Source of the DNA: Gammaproteobacteria bacterium
GTDB lineage: Bacteria > Pseudomonadota > Gammaproteobacteria > Pseudomonadales > Azotimanducaceae
Direction: 5' to 3'
Length of the DNA stretch: 64,000 nt
Assembly: GCA_002690865.1 (NCBI GenBank)
Contig: NZGG01000001.1
Location: forward strand, 1-64,000
Positions 57,508 through 64,000 of the stretch are shown here, one piece after another. A program made the position numbers and the translations under genes. How positions within the stretch are numbered: position 1 is the first letter of the stretch; every line of letters starts with the position of its first letter. The notes below the pieces were generated by a model that did no database searches, was not told the origin of the DNA, and saw nothing but the letters and a program-made list of their open reading frames with translations.

Positions 57508-57621
57508 ATATATCCTTAATGTTTATTGATAATAACGTTAGTCTCTCAATTTCATTTTTTCCGCAGCGCGCGGCTACTTGAGATTGTCATAAACTGTTAG
57601 GTCATTTACAAGAACGATTCG

Positions 57622-58317
57622 ATGAAAATATTATGTTTATTGGGAATAATATTCGGCATGGAACTCGCTACGGCGAAACCAATTCCATTTCGAGCCCTTT
57701 ACCAAGCCAACTACAAGGGCCTGCCAATTAACGCTACAGGCATACGTGAACTTCGTGAGATAGGTAGAAATAAGTTTGTATTCTCTTCTTCCGCTAGCAC
57801 TTTCTTTACTTCAATTAAGGAAACATCACTATTTAGTTGGAATGAGAGCATCATCCCCATTGAATATAAATACGTTCGTCAAGGATTAGGTAAAGATAAA
57901 AGCACCCTTATAACGTTTAATTGGGAAAACAATATCGCCAACTATAATGGCCAAAGCTATATTATCCAATCTGGTGTAATCGACAGACTTGCTTACCAAC
58001 TGCAATTGCGACAAGACCTAGCAAAAGTAGACGCTACCCATCGGCCGATAATGGATTATTTAGTAACAGAAGGAAACCAGTTAAAAAAGTATAACTTTGC
58101 TATCTTGGAGGAACAATATTTGCAGACTTCAATTGGTAAATTCAAAACTATAAAGATAGACCGTATCAGAGATAAATCAGATAGAAAGACGACCTTCTGG
58201 TTAGCGCTCGAATACAATTTCTTACTTATAAAATTGCGACAACGCGAGCCAGGGCAAACTTTTGAGCTTTTATTAAAAAAAGCTGAGATAAATGGGCGCC
58301 CAATAACAGGCAGTTAA
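57622..58317 (+). CDS. DUF3108 exported protein
   Basis: A 231-residue protein with a signal peptide (about 1-19, MKILCLLGIIFGMELATA) and a beta-rich DUF3108 domain that begins PIPFRALYQANYKGLPINATG and ends with FELLLKKAEINGRPI. Family function is unknown; a periplasmic or outer-membrane-associated role is likely. In Pseudomonas it is divergent from purN-purM and then DUF2066. Here it faces DUF2066 directly across a short gap with no purMN. It is convergent with dcd, the stops being four bases apart. Confidence 0.9.
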   Translation: MKILCLLGIIFGMELATAKPIPFRALYQANYKGLPINATGIRELREIGRNKFVFSSSASTFFTSIKETSLFSWNESIIPIEYKYVRQGLGKDKSTLITFNWENNIANYNGQSYIIQSGVIDRLAYQLQLRQDLAKVDATHRPIMDYLVTEGNQLKKYNFAILEEQYLQTSIGKFKTIKIDRIRDKSDRKTTFWLALEYNFLLIKLRQREPGQTFELLLKKAEINGRPITGS

Positions 58318-58321
58318 CGAC

Positions 58322-58954
58322 TTAGGCTTTTGGCAAAGTTACGCCAGTTTGGCCTTGGTATTTACCCCCACGATCCGCGTACGATGTTTCGCATATCTCA
58401 TCTGATTCAAAAAAAAGCATTTGTGCCACGCCTTCATTGGAATAAATTTTTGCTGGTAGAGTAGTGGTATTCGAAAACTCTAGGGTTACATGGCCCTCCC
58501 ACTCTGGCTCAAGTGGCGTAACATTCACTATGATACCACACCGAGCATACGTAGATTTACCCAGACATATAGTAAGTATACTTCTTGGAATACGGAAGAA
58601 CTCCACAGTACGCGCCAATGCAAATGAGTTTGGCGGGATAACACATACATCACCCTTATAATCAACAAAACTCTTTGCATCAAAGGCCTTTGGATCCACC
58701 ACTGCCGAATGAATATTCGTGAAGACCTTAAATTCATCTGAACACCTAACGTCATATCCGTAACTCGAAGTGCCATAGGAAATTACTCGTCGATTTTCAT
58801 TTTGACTAACCTGTTCAGGTTCGAAAGGCTCGATCAAGCCATATTCGACGGCCATACGGCGTATCCATTTGTCTGACTTAATCGCCACAGTATGGGATGC
58901 TCTTGATTGATTGGTTTCATTTTCTTGCGCGAATTCGTTAATACGTCGCTGCAT
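58322..58954 (-). CDS. dcd: dCTP deaminase
   Basis: A Dcd of up to 210 residues. The core has [62 protein letters not shown] and the C-terminal DRGGKYQGQ. It deaminates dCTP to dUTP for thymidylate synthesis. Family members are usually 188 residues, which a GTG at 58888 would give exactly. The ATG at 58954, immediately after the apbC TAA, adds 22 hydrophilic residues without a clear ribosome-binding site, so the true start may be 58888. dcd following apbC is conserved. Confidence 0.95.
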   Translation of the reverse strand: MQRRINEFAQENETNQSRASHTVAIKSDKWIRRMAVEYGLIEPFEPEQVSQNENRRVISYGTSSYGYDVRCSDEFKVFTNIHSAVVDPKAFDAKSFVDYKGDVCVIPPNSFALARTVEFFRIPRSILTICLGKSTYARCGIIVNVTPLEPEWEGHVTLEFSNTTTLPAKIYSNEGVAQMLFFESDEICETSYADRGGKYQGQTGVTLPKA

Positions 58955-59779
58955 TTAGTCATCTATAATATCAATTTCCGGATCACTTGACACTAAGCCC
59001 GCGAGCAAACACATCAACTTTCTAGCTGCAAAACACAGTGATTTTGATATTTTGCTGTCTGGATCAGACACTACAATTGGTATTCCCCTATCAGACTGCT
59101 GACGAATAGAGAGCGCTAGCGGCAACTGTGCTAAAACTTCAGTTTCATATTCCAGTGCAACATGTTCACCACCATTGCTACCGAATATTGCCTCCTCGTG
59201 TCCACAGTTACAACAGATATGAGTGCTCATATTCTCAATAATACCAAGTGTTGGCACTTCGACTTTAGTAAACATCTCCATCGCTTTCCGGGCATCCAAC
59301 AATGCAATATCCTGAGGTGTAGTGACAATCACAGCTCCACTAAGAGGTACACGTTGAGAAAGGGTTAGTTGAATATCACCGGTCCCAGGCGGCATATCGA
59401 TAAGTAAAATGTCCAGATCTCCCCACTCTGTATCCATTAATAACTGCTGCAAGGCACCACTAGCCATAGGTCCTCGCCAGATGGCCGGAGTATTTAAAGA
59501 CATCAGGAAACCCATAGACATGCACTTTACGCCATGTGCTGTCACCGGCATTAATTGTTTGCCTCTCAATTCTGGCTTGATTTCTGAAACACCCATCATA
59601 TGACATTGACTAGGGCCATAGATATCTGCATCTAACAAACCCACATTATGACCACTATTCGCAAGAGCTATAGCGAGATTTGCTGCGACAGTAGACTTCC
59701 CTACGCCACCTTTTCCAGAAGCGACCGCGACAATTTCAATGATTCCCGGTAGTTCTAATTTTTGTATGGTTTTACTAAT
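58955..59779 (-). CDS. apbC: Iron-sulfur cluster carrier ATPase Mrp/ApbC, apparent AUU start
   Basis: Read from ATT at 59779 this gives 274 residues with a deviant Walker A GKGGVGKST (22-30), LLDADIYGPS, DMPPGTGD and a CxxC pair (CCNC) for the bridging Fe-S cluster. It is an ATP-dependent scaffold that passes Fe-S clusters to target proteins. AGGAGG lies just upstream (about five bases), overlapping the preceding in-frame TAG. No ATG, GTG or TTG occurs before the Walker A, and GTG at 59644 would delete it. The N-terminal MIP18/DUF59 domain of E. coli Mrp is absent. It precedes dcd. Confidence 0.9.
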   Translation of the reverse strand: MSKTIQKLELPGIIEIVAVASGKGGVGKSTVAANLAIALANSGHNVGLLDADIYGPSQCHMMGVSEIKPELRGKQLMPVTAHGVKCMSMGFLMSLNTPAIWRGPMASGALQQLLMDTEWGDLDILLIDMPPGTGDIQLTLSQRVPLSGAVIVTTPQDIALLDARKAMEMFTKVEVPTLGIIENMSTHICCNCGHEEAIFGSNGGEHVALEYETEVLAQLPLALSIRQQSDRGIPIVVSDPDSKISKSLCFAARKLMCLLAGLVSSDPEIDIIDD

Positions 59780-59935
59780 ATTTTCCTCCTATTGATTATC
59801 ATTAATAGAGTCACACTATGCTCGCTGAAGGTCAACTTCGGATGATAGAAATAAACTCCGAATTTATTATTCGTAAGAAAATATCTTGAACACTGGTAGA
59901 CCAGAAAATATAGTTATCATTCCGAAAAGGTCGTT

Positions 59936-61951
59936 GTGAATATGGAAACGAGAAGAATACTGGTAACAAGTGCTTTACCGAATGCTAACGGCTCCATTCA
60001 TCTTGGGCATCTAATGGAACATATTCAAACCGACATATGGGTTCGCTTTCAGCGTTCTGTTGGGAATGAGTGTATTTACGTCTGTGCAGATGACGCACAC
60101 GGCACTGCCATTATGCTCAGAGCCGATGAAAAAGGCATTTCCCCTGAAACCTTGATAGAAGAGATTAGATCAGAGCATACAAAAGATTTCTCAGACTTTT
60201 TGATAAGTCACGATAACTACTACACAACTCATTCGGAAGAAAATAAACAATATGCCAACTTTATTTTCGAAAGGCTCAAAGCAAATGGGCAAATTGAGGT
60301 GCGGTCTGTCGCACAGCTCTACGATCCACAAAAGAAGATGTTTCTAGCTGATCGGTTTATAGTTGGTATCTGCCCACGCTGCAAAGCAAATGATCAATAT
60401 GGTGATAACTGCGAAAATTGTGGAGCAACATACGATGCTACCGACCTTATTAATCCTCGATCAAAACTATCAGGCGAGAAACCTATATTAAAAGAATCAA
60501 CCCACTTTTTTTTCACCTTATCCCAATTCGATGACTTCTTACGCAAATGGACTAAGAGTGGGACACTACAGGAACAAATTGCAAATAAACTAGCGGAATG
60601 GCTAGATTCAGGACTTCAGGATTGGGATATTAGTCGTGATGCACCTTATTTTGGATTTGAAATCCCTGATGCTCCCGGGAAGTATTTCTACGTTTGGTTG
60701 GACGCACCAATAGGTTATCTAGCAAGCTTCAAACATTATTGTGATCTCAAAAGTCTAGACTTTACCGACTTTTGGGCAACTAACTCTAGATGTGAGGTAC
60801 ATCACTTCATAGGTAAAGATATAGTCAATTTCCACGCATTATTTTGGCCGGCGATGCTAAAGGCTGCTGACTTTCGAACACCAACAAAAATTCACGCGCA
60901 CGGCTTCGTCACTGTTAACGGCCACAAAATGTCAAAATCACGTGGTACGTTCATTAATGCAAGAACTTACCTAAATCACCTAAACCCAGAATATCTTCGC
61001 TATTATTTCGCTGCAAAGATAAATGGTAATGTCGATGATCTTGATATTTCTTTAGAGGATTTCGTTCAACGAGTAAATTCAGACCTTGTCGGTAAGGTAA
61101 TCAATATTGCGAGCCGATGTGCAGGTTTCATAAATAAACAGTTCGATGGAAAACTATCGGAACACGTTAGCACCGCTCTAGTCGAATCATCGATCGCTAA
61201 GGGCAAGCAAATAGCAAGTTTCTACGAGGCGGGAGATTATAGTAAAGCTGTACGTGAAATCATGTCATTAGCAGATCAAGCAAACCGATACATAGATGAG
61301 CAAAAACCTTGGATTATGATAAAGGAACCAGATCATCGGGAAAAAGTACAACAGGTTTGTTCTGATGGGATCAATTTGTTCAGAATCATCATGATCTATC
61401 TGCAGCCAGTTATCCCTTCCCTTGCAAAAAAAGCGGAAACGTTCCTAGGTGTTGACGAATTAAACTGGACATCATGTCAAAATATACTAGTCGATCATCA
61501 AATTAATCCATTCACACCGCTACTAACTCGTATTGAGATGACTGCCATAGACGCAATAGTTGAAACTAGCCGAGCCGAATCTAATAACGCGAATGAAGAT
61601 GTTCAAGAAAATAAAAATGTAATAGAAACGATAAAATATGAAGATTTTGCCAAGCTGGACTTGCGTGTTGCTCGCATATTAAAAGCTGAGTCTATCCCGG
61701 AAGCAAATAAACTCCTCCGACTAACCTTAGACCTTGGTGAAGAGCAGCGTATAATATTCGCAGGCATAAAATCGGCTTATACAACTGATGACCTTATAGG
61801 TAAATTAACTATTCTAGTGGCAAATCTAGAGCCTAGAAAGATGCGTTTTGGAATATCCGAAGGTATGGTCCTTGCGGCTGGGAATGGTGATCAAGAGATT
61901 TTTCTGCTAGAGCCTGATCCCGGTGCCGCACCAGGTATGCAAGTTACCTAG
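59936..61951 (+). CDS. metG: Methionine-tRNA ligase
   Basis: A 671-residue class I synthetase with HLGH (22-25), a zinc knuckle [23 protein letters not shown] in GHKMSKSRG (about 331-335), an anticodon-binding helical domain and a C-terminal OB-fold tRNA-binding domain (about 565-671, [11 protein letters not shown]). It charges both initiator and elongator tRNA-Met. The start is GTG 59936 with AAGG five bases upstream; ATG 59942 is the alternative. It is divergent from apbC and ends four bases before the rnfA GTG, so rnf may share its transcript. Confidence 0.97.
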   Translation: MNMETRRILVTSALPNANGSIHLGHLMEHIQTDIWVRFQRSVGNECIYVCADDAHGTAIMLRADEKGISPETLIEEIRSEHTKDFSDFLISHDNYYTTHSEENKQYANFIFERLKANGQIEVRSVAQLYDPQKKMFLADRFIVGICPRCKANDQYGDNCENCGATYDATDLINPRSKLSGEKPILKESTHFFFTLSQFDDFLRKWTKSGTLQEQIANKLAEWLDSGLQDWDISRDAPYFGFEIPDAPGKYFYVWLDAPIGYLASFKHYCDLKSLDFTDFWATNSRCEVHHFIGKDIVNFHALFWPAMLKAADFRTPTKIHAHGFVTVNGHKMSKSRGTFINARTYLNHLNPEYLRYYFAAKINGNVDDLDISLEDFVQRVNSDLVGKVINIASRCAGFINKQFDGKLSEHVSTALVESSIAKGKQIASFYEAGDYSKAVREIMSLADQANRYIDEQKPWIMIKEPDHREKVQQVCSDGINLFRIIMIYLQPVIPSLAKKAETFLGVDELNWTSCQNILVDHQINPFTPLLTRIEMTAIDAIVETSRAESNNANEDVQENKNVIETIKYEDFAKLDLRVARILKAESIPEANKLLRLTLDLGEEQRIIFAGIKSAYTTDDLIGKLTILVANLEPRKMRFGISEGMVLAAGNGDQEIFLLEPDPGAAPGMQVT

Positions 61952-61955
61952 ACGC

Positions 61956-62531
61956 GTGAATGAAGCGGTAGCAATATTACTGACGACAATATTCGTCAAC
62001 AACTTCGTTACAATCCAATTTCTTGGAATTCGTCCTCTGCTTGGAGCAAGTCAAAAAATCGATAGCGCCACTGGAATGATGTTCGCAACGACTTTTGTTC
62101 TAACACTCGCATCTGCGGCAAGCTTTACAGTTGAAAGCTACATCCTTAGACCCCTCGATTTGCAATACCTGCGTATTATCGTTCTCATAATAATAATTGC
62201 ATCTCTGGTACAATTTTTCGAACTTATTATCCGGACTACACACCCCCGACTGCACGCGATGCTAGTGACATTTGTTCCCCTAATAACCACAAATTGCGCT
62301 GTGCTAGGAGTTGCCTTGATTAATATCAGGGAAACTAATTCATTTATAAATTCCGTTGTTTTTGGCTTTGGCGCAGCGATTGGTTATTCCCTAGTATTAA
62401 TAATATTTACAGCCATCCAAGGACAGCAAAGGAACAGCGCCATACCTAGGGTATTTCGAGGCGCTGCAATTAGTATGATTACAGCAGGTTTATTATCTCT
62501 AGCTTTCATGGGATTTACAGGAATAAGCTAA
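61956..62531 (+). CDS. rnfA: Electron transport complex subunit RnfA/RsxA with Cys-to-Arg change
   Basis: A 191-residue six-helix inner-membrane protein. Homology starts at the GTG at 61956 (VNEAVAILLTTIFVNNFV), matching the 193-residue family; an upstream in-frame start inside metG is not credible. The conserved second cysteine is present in LITTNCAVLGVAL. The first, in the family's LGxCPF motif, reads LGIRPLLG, so Cys is replaced by Arg through a TGT-to-CGT-type change. In RnfA/NqrE these cysteines bind an intramembrane Fe-S cluster shared with RnfE/NqrD. The stop overlaps the ATG of the rnfB remnant. Confidence 0.9.
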   Translation: MNEAVAILLTTIFVNNFVTIQFLGIRPLLGASQKIDSATGMMFATTFVLTLASAASFTVESYILRPLDLQYLRIIVLIIIIASLVQFFELIIRTTHPRLHAMLVTFVPLITTNCAVLGVALINIRETNSFINSVVFGFGAAIGYSLVLIIFTAIQGQQRNSAIPRVFRGAAISMITAGLLSLAFMGFTGIS

Positions 62532-62635
62532 TGATTATAGAGATCTTGGTGTCCACATTAGCTGGATTACTATGCACCAATCAACCAATGTTCGCTAGGC
62601 AGCGCAAATACTATCGCTTCCCTCGCAAGCATTAA
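62531..62635 (+). pseudogene. rnfB: Probable 5' remnant of rnfB
   Basis: At the canonical rnfB position, overlapping the rnfA TAA by one base, an ATG opens a 34-residue frame beginning MIIEILVSTLAGLL, which resembles the membrane-anchor start of RnfB. It then loses similarity and stops. No cysteine-rich cluster-binding region and no rnfC follow; the next gene, rnfD, begins 95 bases later. The intervening DNA (to 62730) holds no other supported gene. Identification rests on position and a short hydrophobic match. Confidence 0.4.
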
Positions 62636-62730
62636 TACGTATGGAGAAGTCATAAATATACTTGAAAGGTACTTGACCAACTAAAAGATAGTGCAGCTCT
62701 GGTAGCCTATTTAAAAACCTAAACATAGAA

Positions 62731-63672
62731 ATGAAAAGATCTCAGACCAATCGAATAATGTATGAATTTAATTTAGCTCTCGTTCCGGGGTGCTTAGTAA
62801 TGATTTATATTTTTGGTTTTGGGGTATTAATCAATGTTACAACTGTGGTCGCTACTGTTGTGCTCTGCGAATATCTTGTATTCAAAGTAAGAGCGCTACC
62901 TAAAAGAAATATTCTAGACGGAAGCGCTGTTGCAACAGGTCTTTTACTCGGCTTAACTCTGCCACCGCTGCTCCCTACCTGGATGGTTATACTTGGGAGT
63001 ATCTTTTCAATTCTTATAGTTAAACATGCCTACGGAGGACTAGGGAATAACCTATTTAATCCAGCGATGGCCGGTTTTGCAGTGCTCGTTGTTTCGTTTC
63101 CCATGGCTATGTCTAAATGGAGTGCACCCTTCGTAGATATGAACTTAGCAAAAACTCTAGAAATCAAGATAGGAAGCCCAAAAATAGATGGAACCACAAG
63201 TGCTACGCCACTTGACGAATTCAAGTTTCGTGAGAAAGTAACGACCGAAGAATATTGGGATCCTAATAGGACCAAAAACTGGAGGGTATGGGCCTTAATT
63301 AATTTAGTTTACTTATTGTCAGGAGCGTATCTCCTATATAAGGGACTTTGCAAATGGCATGCTCCAATTGCCATGTTGAGCACGCTTACTTTGCTATCTA
63401 CTATTTTCTATGATGGGGGAAGTTCCGCTAGCCTTGGCTCTCCACTATTTCATTTATTCTCGGGGGCTACAATGCTCGGCGCATTTTTTATTCTCTCTGA
63501 CCCAGTCACGTCTCCTAACACATCCGTGGGTCAAATAATCTTTGGGATTGGAATCGCTATTTTGACGTTCTCTATTAGGACAATTGGAGCCTATCCAGAA
63601 GGGATAGCGTTCGCTGTGTTGCTAATGAATGGAGCAACGCCACTAATCAACTACTTAGTGCTCCATAAATGA
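62731..63672 (+). CDS. rnfD: Electron transport complex subunit RnfD/RsxD
   Basis: A 313-residue polytopic membrane protein with ILDGSAVATGLLLGLTLPPLLP, the FNPAMAGFAVLVVSFP segment and ILSDPVTSPNT. The covalent FMN site Thr is preserved in the TTSATPLDEF stretch (family SGAT). RnfD with RnfG forms the flavin-bearing membrane part of the Rnf sodium- or proton-translocating complex. It normally follows rnfC, but here follows about 200 non-coding bases and a fragment. Its TGA overlaps the rnfG ATG by 4 bases. The frame is intact and full length, so it is under constraint or only recently orphaned. Confidence 0.93.
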   Translation: MKRSQTNRIMYEFNLALVPGCLVMIYIFGFGVLINVTTVVATVVLCEYLVFKVRALPKRNILDGSAVATGLLLGLTLPPLLPTWMVILGSIFSILIVKHAYGGLGNNLFNPAMAGFAVLVVSFPMAMSKWSAPFVDMNLAKTLEIKIGSPKIDGTTSATPLDEFKFREKVTTEEYWDPNRTKNWRVWALINLVYLLSGAYLLYKGLCKWHAPIAMLSTLTLLSTIFYDGGSSASLGSPLFHLFSGATMLGAFFILSDPVTSPNTSVGQIIFGIGIAILTFSIRTIGAYPEGIAFAVLLMNGATPLINYLVLHK

Positions 63673-64000
63673 GTCTCAAACTATTTACGTTTGTGGTACT
63701 CACACTAATATGTGGTATCAGTATTACTGGCTTACACACATTTAAAAGTGAACAAATCGAATATAATCGCAAAGAGTTCGCTCTAAGAACAATAAAACAA
63801 CTAGTTAACCAAAAGCAGTTTTCATTAGTTCAAATTAATGACGAAAGATATGCCATAAAGTATCAAAATGCCTATGATGGAGCAGTATTTAAAATTAGGA
63901 CGCCATCCGGATACAACGGTGAAATTATCCTATGGATTGCGACGAATAGCGCAGGATACATTCGAGGTGTTCGAGTTTTAGAACATAAAGAAACATCTGG
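63669..64000 (+). CDS. rnfG: Electron transport complex subunit RnfG/RsxG, 5' part
   Basis: First 110 residues of RnfG, continuing past the window end. An N-terminal membrane anchor (about 5-22, FTFVVLTLICGISITGL) is followed by a periplasmic domain. It includes YDGAVFKIRTPSGYNGEIILWIATNSAGYIRGVRVLEHKET, matching the family just before the covalent FMN threonine motif, which lies outside the window. It overlaps rnfD by 4 bases. The order rnfD-rnfG is normal; rnfE should follow. Confidence 0.9.
   Translation, partial: MSLKLFTFVVLTLICGISITGLHTFKSEQIEYNRKEFALRTIKQLVNQKQFSLVQINDERYAIKYQNAYDGAVFKIRTPSGYNGEIILWIATNSAGYIRGVRVLEHKETS

Noticed and set aside
62636..62730. A frame that reads on after a frameshift in the rnfB remnant (containing QCSLGS)
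   Set aside because: It has no RnfB cluster-binding pattern and ends quickly; too short and unlike the family to call.

Overview
The window is a 64 kb chromosomal segment of an AT-rich gammaproteobacterium. Gene order is close to that of Pseudomonadales-like lineages. Four conserved neighbourhoods support this: tRNA-Val/thrS/infC/rpmI/rplT/pheS/pheT/ihfA/merR with tRNA-Pro further on; gyrA/pheA/hisC/tyrA/cmk/rpsA/ihfB/lapA/lapB; mtaD-like/ubiG/yciK with trpS/scpA/scpB/rluB; and dcd/apbC/metG/rnf. Genes are tightly packed, often with 4-base stop/start overlaps, and there are no insertion sequences, prophage genes or CRISPR arrays.

Layout. 1-1.25 kb: 3' part of a CysN/CysC sulfate-activation gene. 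1.3-12.8 kb: surface-polysaccharide cluster (second APS kinase, dTDP-rhamnose reductase, UDP-GlcA epimerase, Ugd, GalU, ManC, Wzy/ligase-like protein, GT2, WbpM-like dehydratase, WecA/WbpL-like initiating transferase). 12.9-17.7 kb: AhpD-like protein, tRNA-Pro, and a secreted metalloprotease with an anchored partner. 17.7-25.3 kb: translation block. 25.5-27.0 kb: amtB behind a sigma-54/NtrC-type promoter. 27.1-39.6 kb: uvrB, tRNA-Asn, lapBA, ihfB, rpsA, cmk, tyrA, hisC, pheA, gyrA. 39.9-46.7 kb: mtaD-like, ubiG, yciK, rluB, scpBA, trpS. 46.9-52.3 kb: yciB, yciI, SH3 protein, pdxJ, membrane cold-shock protein, unknown gene, yciH, mnmC. 52.3-59.8 kb: serA, murG-like, hda, perM, DUF2066, DUF3108, dcd, apbC. 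59.9-64 kb: metG and a reduced rnf operon.

Most unusual points. (1) Besides infC, whose AUU start is conserved in bacteria, three further genes (apbC, a DUF2066 protein, an SH3/coiled-coil membrane protein) have no ATG, GTG or TTG able to include their essential N-terminus. They appear to start at AUU or AUA. (2) The rnf operon has intact rnfA, rnfD and rnfG, but rnfB and rnfC are replaced by about 200 bp, and RnfA has Arg in place of a conserved iron-sulfur-ligating Cys. (3) A secreted zinc metalloprotease cassette with a fourfold C-terminal repeat sits between merR and tRNA-Pro. (4) PdxJ and MurG look like Bacteroidetes-type and Clostridia-type proteins, suggesting lateral acquisition. (5) serC, aroA, mupP, purM and purN are absent from their usual positions. 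Whether they lie elsewhere cannot be seen here. All family assignments were made by eye, without database searches.
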